From Priestia abyssalis (lineage in GTDB: Bacteria > Bacillota > Bacilli > Bacillales > Bacillaceae_H): a stretch of DNA of 64,000 nt. How positions within the stretch are numbered: the first letter of the stretch is position 1; every line of letters starts with the position of its first letter. This document shows, one piece after another, positions 9,982 through 17,843 of this stretch. The notes below the pieces were generated by a model. That model saw only the letters and a list, made by a program, of their open reading frames with translations, did not search any database and was not told where the DNA came from. Location: positions 2,868,624 to 2,932,623 of the forward strand of contig NZ_KV917369.1 of the NCBI RefSeq assembly GCF_002019595.1, given 5' to 3'. Position numbers and translations under genes: made by a program.

Positions 9982-10149
9982 CTTACCCACCTCCTGTTGA
10001 ATCTTATGCATCTCGGTATTTAACTGGTGCAAGTACCCAGTCATATTTAGTAAAACGACTGGTTGCCATTTCAATATTTTAACTTCATTTCATTTGGGAA
10101 AATCCGCGTTTACCTTGATTCATTCACCCATGCTAAACCGTTTTATTCG

Positions 10150-10158
10150 CATAGGATA
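10150..10158 (+). promoter_or_regulatory. SigK-like -10 element
   Basis: CATAGGATA matches the mother-cell SigK/SigE -10 pattern CATAnnnTA, 37 bases before the start of the first CsxC-like gene. No good ACC box lies at the ideal 16-17 base spacing, so support is partial. Confidence 0.4.
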
Positions 10159-10194
10159 AACTGTATCAGAAATTACAAGGAGGAATTTAGAAAT

Positions 10195-11019
10195 ATGAAA
10201 AGAGATAAAGATTGTATCGATCTTAACGAATCTGCTGTCGTCAGCGAGTGTGTGAATGACCCTTTCGAGGAAGGTGATATCGTCGTAACTCCACCAGGAC
10301 CAAGAATTTTGAGAGTCCCTGTTACACTGGCAGAACTGACTGTCAGAACCAATCTCGTTGCCAATATTCATTTTCCAGATCCTGTTCTTGAAATCAAAGC
10401 CATTAAAAAGAGAATCAAAATTGTTCAGTGCCGTCTTTTGACTCCTGGAATTCCAGAAAGAGGTAACCCTTTCCGCCGAATGGAAATTCCATTGCATATA
10501 AGAGGATTCGTGCGTAAAAATATTCAATACGCAACTCCGTGTCCACATTCAACAGCTTCATGTGTATCTTCTGAAATACGCTCCCTTACAGTGGATGTTC
10601 CTTTCGAATGTGTAACGACAATCCGAGCACGCGATTTTCTCACACCGCCACAGCTGCCGACATTAAATACAAGCGATGAATTCGACTTCTTTAGAGCTCA
10701 AGATTTGGGCCCTGGTTTCCCTGAAAAAGATCAGCTTCTCTCAAGCGATCTTTCCCAATTCCATCAAGTAAGCACTCAATTCTACAATCAACTTCCTTAC
10801 TGTGAACTATTGGCAAGCCGCATGACAGGATGGGATGAGGCTGTAGACCGTGAACCGCTGCCAGAAGGCGGTCCTTTCGAAGAAGGAACATTCTTTACTG
10901 CAGTTGAGAAAATATTCTTAGAGTTCGATATTAAAGTACTGCAAAATCAACAAGTACGTGTTAGATCTTTAGGTCCAGCTGATGTTGCTGATGTTGCTGA
11001 TGATAAACACTGCTGCTGA
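10195..11019 (+). CDS. CsxC-like spore-surface protein 1
   Basis: A 274-residue protein with no signal peptide. It shares a domain with the products at 11403, 12412 and 14369: a block beginning RVPVTLAELTVRTN, then FPDPVLEIKAIKKRIKIVQC, then GFVRKNIQYATPC. This resembles CsxC/SPOCS-type spore exosporium and coat proteins. The C-terminal DKHCC adds cysteines that could cross-link. The ATG at 10195 follows AAGGAGG with an 11-base spacer. Unlike coat proteins with signal sequences it would be made in the mother cell and assemble on the spore surface; this is family-based inference. It is close to the 11403 protein over its whole length, indicating tandem duplication. Confidence 0.68.
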   Translation: MKRDKDCIDLNESAVVSECVNDPFEEGDIVVTPPGPRILRVPVTLAELTVRTNLVANIHFPDPVLEIKAIKKRIKIVQCRLLTPGIPERGNPFRRMEIPLHIRGFVRKNIQYATPCPHSTASCVSSEIRSLTVDVPFECVTTIRARDFLTPPQLPTLNTSDEFDFFRAQDLGPGFPEKDQLLSSDLSQFHQVSTQFYNQLPYCELLASRMTGWDEAVDREPLPEGGPFEEGTFFTAVEKIFLEFDIKVLQNQQVRVRSLGPADVADVADDKHCC

Positions 11020-11402
11020 TGCAGAGGAGTTAAAACAACCTTCCAGCTTACTTAGCATGGAATAAATGGATTCGATAACGGCATTATCATAGCAATGTCC
11101 TACCAACGACATGCTATGATAATGCTTCTTTCTTTTTTAGGCTATGTGAGAGTCCAGCTTTGATTTTCGTTCCACTCATATATTTATTCCATTTTTTCGA
11201 ATTTGACATTAATTTCATTTTTTCTGTTTATTCGTATTCATTTGATGTCATGAATATTTTTTTCGAATGAATGAAAGCAGATATATAAAGGATTCATTGG
11301 GTATATGCCCTAAAATTCCGCGAGTGCTTATGGGCATCCGCCCATACATAGTCATTTGTACCGCATAAGATGCATCATCTTGATTTTTAGGGGGAGCATG
11401 AA
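11020..11402. other. Intergenic region between the two tandem CsxC-like genes
   Basis: It holds the terminator at 11081-11135 and a hairpin ATGGGC/GCCCAT near 11328-11345. At 11346-11372, AC-N16-CATAAGATG resembles a SigK promoter with the last -10 base mismatched. No gene is seen. Confidence 0.5.
11081..11135 (+). terminator. Rho-independent terminator
   Basis: A perfect 14-bp stem GCATTATCATAGCA / TGCTATGATAATGC, extended by ATGTC/GACAT, is followed by TTCTTTCTTTTTT. It ends the first CsxC-like gene's transcript. Confidence 0.8.
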
Positions 11403-12212
11403 ATGTCCGATTCATATAAACATAAAAAAGTAAGTCATGATGGTAACAATTCCATTCATTCTTGTGAAAACAAACCGCATTGCCCGCAAGTTTCTATTGG
11501 TAAAGTTTATACAAAGGTCCCTATTGTTTTAGCCGAACTGACTATACAAGTGAATATGGATGCCATGATCAACTTTCCAGAACCAGTATTGGAAATTAAA
11601 GACATTAAAAAACGAGTGAACTTGACTCAGTGCCGCTTGTTACTGCCGACAAACAAATTGTTCGTGAAAGGATTTGTCCGAAAAAATATTCAATATGCGA
11701 GCCCATGTAAAGAAATTGAACCTAGCACTTCCACAACGGTCTCTTCCGATTTACATTCCTTCACCGTTGATATTCCGTTTCAATGTGTGACTGAAATCAA
11801 GAAATTCTTAACCAAACCAGTTATGCCGAAAACGAATAACCGTGAGGAATTTGATTTCTTCGTTTCGAAATCATTGCCTTCCGGTTTTCCTGAAAAGGAT
11901 GACCTGCAGACGAGTGATCTTTCTCAATTCCATCAGACGAGCAGCCAATTCTATAATGAACTGCCTTTTTGTGAATTGGTTTCCAGCAAAATTATCGAAT
12001 GGGATGAAGCGATTGATCGAATCCCTCTTCCGGATTCCTCACCGCTTGGAGAAGGATATTTTTCAACGATCGAAGAGAAAATGGTGCTTGATTTTACGAT
12101 AAAAGTTCTCCAAAATCAGCAATTACGCGTATGTTCTACAACAAATGACGATTATGATGATTATGATGATTGCTATGACGACTGCGATTGCTATGATGAC
12201 GACTGTAAGTGA
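11403..12212 (+). CDS. CsxC-like spore-surface protein 2
   Basis: A 269-residue paralog of the preceding gene product with the same conserved landmarks: PIVLAELTIQVNMDA, PEPVLEIKDIKKRV, QCRLLLP, FVKGFVRKNIQYASPC and LQNQQLRV. The C-terminus is a low-complexity Asp/Tyr/Cys tail of (DDYDDYDDCYDDCDC type), which may bind metal or form disulfides. The ATG at 11403 has GGGGGAG six bases upstream. A spore outer-layer role is inferred from resemblance to CsxC-type proteins and from the clustering; I cannot tell coat from exosporium. Confidence 0.68.
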   Translation: MSDSYKHKKVSHDGNNSIHSCENKPHCPQVSIGKVYTKVPIVLAELTIQVNMDAMINFPEPVLEIKDIKKRVNLTQCRLLLPTNKLFVKGFVRKNIQYASPCKEIEPSTSTTVSSDLHSFTVDIPFQCVTEIKKFLTKPVMPKTNNREEFDFFVSKSLPSGFPEKDDLQTSDLSQFHQTSSQFYNELPFCELVSSKIIEWDEAIDRIPLPDSSPLGEGYFSTIEEKMVLDFTIKVLQNQQLRVCSTTNDDYDDYDDCYDDCDCYDDDCK

Positions 12213-12379
12213 TTGATTTGCAGAGAAAAACTTGCGGGGGGATATACTGATTTGTTTTGGTATCATCCCTTCCCTTGTTTTGCAGGACTCTTTCGTCCAA
12301 TCCAGACATGAACCCAATCCTGTATCTTCCATTAAAATATAACAACATAAAAATAGTAGAAAGGAGGGAAACGGAAAGG

Positions 12380-12415
12380 ATGCTTGATCAAAGAGCGCCT
12401 TCCATTGCGAAATGA
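12380..12415 (+). CDS. 11-codon leader ORF overlapping the next gene (ATGA)
   Basis: ATG at 12380 preceded by AAAGGAGGG and AAAGG encodes MLDQRAPSIAK and stops at TGA 12413-12415, overlapping the ATG of the long acidic protein (12412). The strong ribosome site belongs to this short frame; the long ORF has none of its own. It may couple translation, or mark a frameshift by which the long protein really begins here. Confidence 0.45.
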   Translation: MLDQRAPSIAK

Positions 12416-14091
12416 ACAATGAGAAGAAAAATGTTCAACATTCATTTGCCAAAAAGATGTCTGCCCCTTTAATTTTTTCTCCTCCAAAAGTGACGGGATA
12501 CCAGCAAAAACAAATGGAAATGGAAGAAGAAATGAACAGTGACCACCCTGAAAATGAGGAAGAAACAATCCAAACAGAGGATGAAGCAACAACAGATGAT
12601 GCCTCTGAAACTGAGCAGCGAAAAAAAGAGTTAATGATGAACTTAATGGAAGCAATGCGTTTACAACAACTTGCTGATTATAATCGTTGTTTTTATCAAC
12701 CAAAGAACAGAAATGGATCATTCTTTTATTTTGAGACAGCCAGCGACGAAGACGATGATGCGCCAGAAGATTCCGCCATCGATTCGCCGGTAGAAAAAGA
12801 ACCCGTTTTTTCTGGTGAAAAACGAAACGAACAAGCAGATGATTTCTTAGTGGAAGCCCTCCTCACACATAACTCAGAAGATGACGAATTATTCCATGAC
12901 TCATCTTCAATGGAAAAAAAGGCGTTTACTTCCGGAGAATTTTATGACAACGATTTGACTGCCGGCGATTCACAGAGAGAAACGGAATTTAGTTTCGATG
13001 ATGAAGATTTACTTAGAGAAGGAAAGGCTGTTTTAGAGGAGGCCATTCAAGAAGACTTTATTGAGCAAGACTCGGAAGATAACGAATCCTCCTATGATCG
13101 TTACCCACTTGATGAGGAAGAGTTCATTTCCGATGAATGTGTCGAGGAAGACCTTGCTGCTGTCGATTCACGGGAAGAAACAGAATTTGCTTTTGATGAT
13201 AGCGACCCGTTTGAAGAAACGAAGGGTGTTTTAAAGGAGGCCATTCAAGAAGAAGACTTCATTGAGCAAGACCCAGAAGATGACGAGCCATTTCATGAAC
13301 CTCACTTTATACAGGAAGACGAATTTATCTCCGAGGAGTCTTACGAAGACCTTTCTGCCATCACCATCGATTCGCTTGAAGAAGATGAATTCGTTTTTGA
13401 TGATAAGGATCCGAATGAAGAAGCGAATGATTCTCCATCAATCGAGAGAAAAAACGGCCCTTACGAAATGGGATATCAACAAGATGAACCTAGAAAAGAA
13501 AAGCACCGCCAAGGCCTGCCAAAATCAGCATTCCTCCCTGATGGTTCCAAGAAAAATCGCCTCCCCATCGCCAAACTTCCTGTATTGCTTGCAAAAGCTG
13601 ACATCGATCTCGATATTTTCGATTCCTTTGATTTGCCAGCGCCCATAGCCAACTTAACAAAAAGTGACTGGACCGCTCATTGTTTGGAAGGACGTGTTCT
13701 CCTTCCTTCAACGACCGTCTTTCTAAAAGGCGTCCTAGTGGCCGATATCGAATATGTAAGTGATATGTCAACACATTCTATGCAAACGACAAAACTCCAA
13801 ATCCCATGGAAAACAACCATAAAGGTTGATTGGATTTACCCTCCCCTTATGCCAAGCAGCAGTCACGGAGAATATATGTTTCAATATTCCGGGGGCAAGG
13901 AACCAGGGTTTCATCGCGAATATCATGAACAGTTCGCCGAACAAGTTCAATTTGAGCTGCAAAGCGTCAGACACGTATGGACTGAGGAGCTAGTATCCCC
14001 AGCAGGAACGCCAAAACTTCTTATTCAAGGAAGTGCCAGCTTATCTATCAATCTTCTGCAGCCGCAGTATATAGAGCTTGACTCACGTTGA
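12412..14091 (+). CDS. Long acidic-repeat protein with C-terminal CsxC-like domain
   Basis: A 559-residue protein in two parts. Residues 1 to about 375 are very acidic and low in hydrophobicity, with imperfect repeats of about 63-68 residues starting near 174, 236 and 304, each containing E(F/L) ISxE...DL, a (S/A/V)FDD block and AIQE(E)DFIEQD. Residues about 385-555 align with the shared spore-surface domain of the two preceding genes (FLKGVLVADIEYV corresponds to their FVKGFVRKNIQYA). It is therefore a paralog with an acquired acidic extension, perhaps a spacer or calcium-binding region of the spore surface. It has no Cys-rich end. Start as for the overlapping leader ORF. Function unknown. 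Confidence 0.68.
   Translation: MNNEKKNVQHSFAKKMSAPLIFSPPKVTGYQQKQMEMEEEMNSDHPENEEETIQTEDEATTDDASETEQRKKELMMNLMEAMRLQQLADYNRCFYQPKNRNGSFFYFETASDEDDDAPEDSAIDSPVEKEPVFSGEKRNEQADDFLVEALLTHNSEDDELFHDSSSMEKKAFTSGEFYDNDLTAGDSQRETEFSFDDEDLLREGKAVLEEAIQEDFIEQDSEDNESSYDRYPLDEEEFISDECVEEDLAAVDSREETEFAFDDSDPFEETKGVLKEAIQEEDFIEQDPEDDEPFHEPHFIQEDEFISEESYEDLSAITIDSLEEDEFVFDDKDPNEEANDSPSIERKNGPYEMGYQQDEPRKEKHRQGLPKSAFLPDGSKKNRLPIAKLPVLLAKADIDLDIFDSFDLPAPIANLTKSDWTAHCLEGRVLLPSTTVFLKGVLVADIEYVSDMSTHSMQTTKLQIPWKTTIKVDWIYPPLMPSSSHGEYMFQYSGGKEPGFHREYHEQFAEQVQFELQSVRHVWTEELVSPAGTPKLLIQGSASLSINLLQPQYIELDSR
12931..13440 (+). repeat. In-frame repeats encoding the acidic N-terminal half
   Basis: Three imperfect units of about 190-205 bases start near 12931, 13119 and 13321. 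Units 1 and 2 share DNA such as GAGGCCATTCAAGAAGA and TTGAGCAAGAC. The sequence is prone to unit gain or loss. Confidence 0.6.
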
Positions 14092-14109
14092 AAATGGTAT
14101 GTATAGAAC

Positions 14110-14152
14110 TCAGTCACGGAAGGCCAACATTCCCTTCTGTGACTGAATTTTC
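14110..14152 (+). terminator. Hairpin terminator after the acidic-repeat gene
   Basis: TCAGTCACGGAAGG pairs with CCTTCTGTGACTGA (one G-T mismatch) and is followed by ATTTTCT. Confidence 0.65.
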
Positions 14153-14368
14153 TGGAAAGGACACATCATGACATTCGGCAAAATTAAAAGGTGGCATAGC
14201 AATCTTTTCAATTGATATTATTTTTCATCTTGGTGGGTGGATTTGCTGGTCAGCCCCCAGCTTTTAACTTTTCCTTTTAGCCATTCCTTCTATTCATGCG
14301 CTTTCTAATGGCGTCCGGCATAGTTGCCTTAGCTGGTTACTCAGCATTTGTTCGGGAATCACCAGTAT
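14153..14368. other. Non-coding or decayed segment between convergent genes
   Basis: One plus-strand frame (about 14303-14382) reads a short hydrophobic peptide interrupted upstream by a stop, possibly a membrane-protein remnant. I cannot identify it. Confidence 0.2.
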
Positions 14369-15049
14369 TTAGACTCTTCTAGTTTGCAGCAGTCTGATGG
14401 TTAATAATACTTCCATCTTCTCCGTAAGTTTGTTGAATCGTCCAAAACGGTCGAAGTCTTTCGGTAAGTCGAATTCAAAAACGTCTCCAGCAAGTAGTTT
14501 ACATCTAATTGGCTCATTAAAATCCTCATTTGATTCGCCACCAAATCGGCAGCGGTCTCCCTCATGACCATTTTTGGCAATAAATCTACGTTCTTGACTA
14601 CCTAAAGCATTTTTGTCGCTTGGATCGAAAGTGATAGTGTCAATAGTAGGATCTTCTACCCGCAGGTTGCAGTGAAAAGGAACATCTACGCTAAAATCAC
14701 GCACAAATCCGCTGCAAGCTTCGACATATTGAATATTTTTGTGCACGACACCTGTGACAAATAACTTTATGATATCAGAGTTAAATTGAGATGGAAAGGC
14801 TTCACACTGTTTTAATGAAACATTTTTACGCATATATTTAATTTCTCGTGCCGGTGTAGGAAGGTCAACATCCGCTTCGACAAGTGCTTGCACCCTGACA
14901 TCTGCCACAATGACTTCTTGCTCGATCGACCCTGCGTTTTCAACGTTATCCACAAAACAATCTGTTGCCTTTACATGTGCAAAACCACAATGAGGTGCTG
15001 GCGGGCAGCCATGATGGTCGTTACAGCCACAGCCCGTATTTTTTTTCAT
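14369..15049 (-). CDS. CsxC-family spore exosporium/coat protein
   Basis: A 226-residue Cys/His-rich-start protein (CGCNDHHGCPPAPHCGF). It carries the family core most clearly: DLPTPAREIKYMRKNVSLKQC followed by LFVTGVVHKNIQYVEAC and FSVDVPFHC. This pattern matches CsxC-type proteins first described in clostridial exosporium. ATG at 15049 follows AAAGGAGTG at good spacing; a GTG at 15058 is in frame but too close to the ribosome site. It is convergent with the acidic-repeat gene. Probable mother-cell expression is inferred from the family. Confidence 0.72.
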   Translation of the reverse strand: MKKNTGCGCNDHHGCPPAPHCGFAHVKATDCFVDNVENAGSIEQEVIVADVRVQALVEADVDLPTPAREIKYMRKNVSLKQCEAFPSQFNSDIIKLFVTGVVHKNIQYVEACSGFVRDFSVDVPFHCNLRVEDPTIDTITFDPSDKNALGSQERRFIAKNGHEGDRCRFGGESNEDFNEPIRCKLLAGDVFEFDLPKDFDRFGRFNKLTEKMEVLLTIRLLQTRRV

Positions 15050-15581
15050 ATATTTCACTCCTTTATATATTTAAATCAAAAGCAATCAGAAGCAAATGAT
15101 TTGACTCGTTCATTTCCTTCTTTCTTTTGACTTACTATTTTATATGCTTGAACACCCTCATCGGTATAGACTATTGCCGATAGACAATCACCCTTTTTTA
15201 GTTTAGGAAAAATAAGCGGCAATGGATGTCTCCATCTATGAGCTCAACGTCCCGCAATGTGTTAACATTTTCGCAGGACCATTTCCAAACTATCAGGCTC
15301 CGCGGTGAAATAGAACTTATGGAAAGCCCTGTATCTTACTTAAAATCCATATTCGTATAAACACATTTGTTATAATAAACATGATTAGTGCGAGAAAAAA
15401 AGGCGACGATGACTCACATGATGATAGTTTGCTAGGTCGTTAAAGCAAGATGACTTGATCCAGCGTTGGATCAAGTCATTTTTTCAGGCTATCAAAAGCA
15501 TCGGCAACTAGCATCCATGCTTTTGATAGATTATTTAAACAGACTTAAAACAATTTCAATCTATTAGCAGCAACCTTTATT
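15050..15581. other. 530-bp intergenic region with a short transcription unit
   Basis: No convincing gene. A TATAAT element near 15370 and a strong terminator at 15451-15486 could bound a plus-strand RNA of about 100 bases. It contains MISARKKGDDDSHDDSLLGR (ATG near 15380, no ribosome site). A 12-bp inverted repeat CTATCAAAAGCA/TGCTTTTGATAG spans 15489-15529. Confidence 0.35.
15451..15486 (+). terminator. Strong rho-independent terminator without an obvious upstream gene
   Basis: TGACTTGATCCA pairs with TGGATCAAGTCA over a three- to four-base loop and is followed by TTTTTT. Both neighbouring genes are on the minus strand, so it points to an unannotated plus-strand transcript. Confidence 0.7.
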
Positions 15582-16151
15582 TTATCTGCCGTATCTGCCA
15601 TATCTACCATAGCCATCATATTTGTCGTGTTTGTCGTGGTCGCATTTATCAAATCTATCGCATTTATCGCATTTATCGCATTTGTCGCATTTGTCAAAGC
15701 ATTTGTCATGTTTATCGTCTTTATCGCAGTTTAGAAGAACAAAATCTTTGAACATTACTACATGCTCGATCAAGTTTTGGGGTTCATCAACAGCAGTAGC
15801 GTTAAAAATAACACAGCCTTTATCACCTTCCAGGACGGTTACACGTACTTCGTATGATTCTACGGCCGATATATTGGCAAAGAATTGCTGTGTTTTACCC
15901 GGTGGAATACAAACTTCATTTGTGGGGTTTACAGTAACAGTAGTTGCACAAGCAGATAGTCCACATTGAGTCAATATCCCGTCTTCTAGCCCGGCAGATC
16001 GTTCAGGATCACCCCAGTTAAACACTTCCACTTTAACACGAGCAGGACATTTACCATAGTTCGTGACAGACACCCATAACTCTTGCGCAATTATACTTTC
16101 GTTTCTGTCTTCATTCACAATAACACCAGAAGTATAGACTTTTTTAAACAT
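15582..16151 (-). CDS. Putative spore-surface protein with Cys/Asp/Lys repeat tail
   Basis: A 189-residue protein. Residues 1-145 look like a beta-sandwich-type domain (starting MFKKVYTSGVIVNEDRNESI, with QELWVSVTNYG). The last 45 residues are tandem CDK/HDK units (KCDKCDKCDKCDRF) ending in GYGRYGRYGR, a composition typical of cross-linked spore coat or exosporium proteins. No signal peptide. The start has GGGAGAG upstream. Not recognised by family; the spore role is inferred from the tail and the neighbours. Confidence 0.6.
   Translation of the reverse strand: MFKKVYTSGVIVNEDRNESIIAQELWVSVTNYGKCPARVKVEVFNWGDPERSAGLEDGILTQCGLSACATTVTVNPTNEVCIPPGKTQQFFANISAVESYEVRVTVLEGDKGCVIFNATAVDEPQNLIEHVVMFKDFVLLNCDKDDKHDKCFDKCDKCDKCDKCDRFDKCDHDKHDKYDGYGRYGRYGR
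15642..15716 (-). repeat. 9-bp tandem repeat encoding CDK/CDR units
   Basis: Plus-strand unit GCATTTATC or GCATTTGTC is repeated about seven times with small interruptions; read on the minus strand it encodes (D K C) triplets. Unit number could vary by slippage. Confidence 0.75.
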
Positions 16152-16353
16152 ATTATCTCTCCCTTTCTATATTGAATTAGTTAGCCGCATTGACATGCAC
16201 TAACTTAATATTAAGATATTCTGGAATCTAGCAGATGACTGGGGAAATATACTAGCTTAAAAAAATGTGCGCTTTCTATATAAATAGAATAAACGGATTA
16301 TCGTCACTATAAGTCGATAGTTTACATGTAACACTACTCTCTGAACAGAGAAA

Positions 16354-16383
16354 ATCCCGCTGACTAATTCACGTCAGCGGGAT
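16354..16383 (-). terminator. Rho-independent terminator directly after ureB
   Basis: ATCCCGCTGAC pairs with GTCAGCGGGAT; the minus strand continues with TTTTC. It lies about 85 bases downstream of ureB, so the urea operon ends here. The rest of 16152-16466 shows no gene. Confidence 0.75.
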
Positions 16384-16466
16384 CGGTTCATTATCTTAGC
16401 AGCCTATTCCTGTCTATCGTTTAATTTTAATATAGGTGGACACAATAGAAAATCTCGACGACAGAC

Positions 16467-16790
16467 TTACGGTTGTTCTTCCTTATTAAGTGACCCGTTC
16501 GTTTGATTATTTAAGCCATATACACGCCGCTCTCCCGAAAACGGAACCAGCTCGATTTCCTTTGCGTCTCCCGGCTCAAAGCGGACGGCCGTTCCCGCAG
16601 GAATGTTTAGGTGCAGGCCGAATGCTTTCGCACGCTCAAACTCGAGAGCGGCATTCACTTCAAAAAAGTGAAAATGGGAACCTATCTGAATCGGACGGTC
16701 GCCGCGGTTGGTGACCGTGATCGTCACCACCTCTTTTCCTTCATTGCAAAGAATCGGCTCTTTTTTCAGGACATACTCTCCCGGTTTCAT
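16467..16790 (-). CDS. ureB: Urease beta subunit
   Basis: Small structural subunit of urease (urea to ammonia and carbamate). The 107-residue product is full length, with [19 protein letters not shown] and the RFEPG...VYG(L) segments of UreB. Ribosome site GAAAGGAAGG precedes the ATG. It follows ureA by 17 bases. The catalytic ureC and the ureEFG/D genes normally lie directly downstream; here a terminator and then a spore protein gene follow. Without UreC elsewhere in the genome it cannot form active urease. Confidence 0.93.
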   Translation of the reverse strand: MKPGEYVLKKEPILCNEGKEVVTITVTNRGDRPIQIGSHFHFFEVNAALEFERAKAFGLHLNIPAGTAVRFEPGDAKEIELVPFSGERRVYGLNNQTNGSLNKEEQP

Positions 16791-16807
16791 TCTTTTAACC
16801 TTCCTTT

Positions 16808-17110
16808 CTAGCGAATCGGATCGTGGACGGTGACAAGCTTTGTTCCATCCGGAAATGTCGCTTCGACTTGAATGTCAGGAATCATTTCGGCGATTCCTTC
16901 CATCACATCTTCCGACGATAAAATGGTCGTGCCGTATTGCATCAATTCTGCCACACTTTTCCCGTCGCGTGCCCCTTCCATAATTTCATATGTAATAATG
17001 GCGATCGCTTCCGGATAATTGAGTTTCAGACCTCTCTTCTGGCGGCGGCGCGCCAAATCCGCCGCCACAACAATCATCAGTTTTTCTTGTTCCCGTGCTG
17101 TTAATCGCAT
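16808..17110 (-). CDS. ureA: Urease gamma subunit
   Basis: Gamma subunit of urease, 100 residues, complete: begins [20 protein letters not shown] and ends LVTVHDPIR, with [20 protein letters not shown] in between. Forms the structural core with UreB and UreC. It sits 30 bases after urtE, so urea uptake and urease genes were one operon. Ribosome site GGAAGGAAG precedes the ATG. Confidence 0.95.
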   Translation of the reverse strand: MRLTAREQEKLMIVVAADLARRRQKRGLKLNYPEAIAIITYEIMEGARDGKSVAELMQYGTTILSSEDVMEGIAEMIPDIQVEATFPDGTKLVTVHDPIR

Positions 17111-17140
17111 GATACTCTTCCTTCCTACCTTTCTTTCAAT

Positions 17141-17843
17141 CTATACAACTAAATATTTCTCGATATCATGAACATTTAAAGAGGATGTTTCCCCTTCTGC
17201 GACAATCGTTCCTCTGTCCATGACATATACATAATCCGCGCATTCCATCGCCAAATCGACGTTATGTTCGACGAGGACGATGCCTACATTTTTTTTGTTT
17301 AGCGATTTGAACAATGACATCTTGAATGAGCTGGACGATAGAAGGCTGAATTCCTTCCATTGGTTCATCCAAAAAGATCAATTCCGGTTTGCTGACAAGC
17401 ACCCTGGCGATGGCGAGCTGCTGCTGCTGACCGCCGCTTAAATCACCCCCTTTACGATGAAGCATATCCTTCAAAACTGGAAACCAGGTATATACTTCCT
17501 CTGGAATGTCCCTTTTCTTCGAGCCTCGGGGAAGAGCCTCCAACCCGAGCAGCAAATTTTCCTCTACCGTCAGCGTTCCAAAGATGTCTCTTCCCTGCGG
17601 AACATATCCGATGCCCATTTTTGCCCGTTCATCCGGCCTTAACCCGGTGACATCTCCTTCATTCCATTCTACTTTTCCTTCTTTTTGCTTCAATAGCCCG
17701 ACAAGCGTTTTAACGAGAGTCGTTTTCCCGACACCGTTGCGTCCTAATACAGCGACAACCTGGCCCCTTCCAACACGGCAATGAACATTTTGCAGCACAA
17801 TGCTTTCGTCATAGCCCGCTGCTAAATTGGAAACCGTCAGCAT
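17141..17843 (-). pseudogene. urtE: Urea ABC transporter ATPase UrtE, frameshifted
   Basis: ABC ATPase of the urea importer. The first frame (17843 to 17262) holds Walker A GRNGVGKTT, signature LSGGQQQQLAIARV and Walker B LIFLDEP but goes out of frame at 17288-17295, an A8 tract on the coding strand. The remaining C-terminus (VGIVLVEHNVDLAM with the H-loop, DRGTIVAEG) continues in the next frame to 17141. Removing one A restores a normal protein of about 233 residues. It may be a real disruption, a phase-variable tract, polymerase slippage, or a sequencing error. Start overlaps urtD by seven bases. Confidence 0.85.

Noticed and set aside
9982..10028. SigK-like promoter (ACC-N17-CATAAGATT) upstream of the actin-like gene
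   Set aside because: The predicted transcription start would fall inside the ribosome binding site (9988-9995), so it cannot serve this gene as drawn.
12123..12419. Minus-strand ORF of 98 codons opposite the end of the second CsxC-like gene
   Set aside because: It is the reverse strand of an Asp/Tyr/Cys-rich coding repeat, and the spore-protein frame is the real one.
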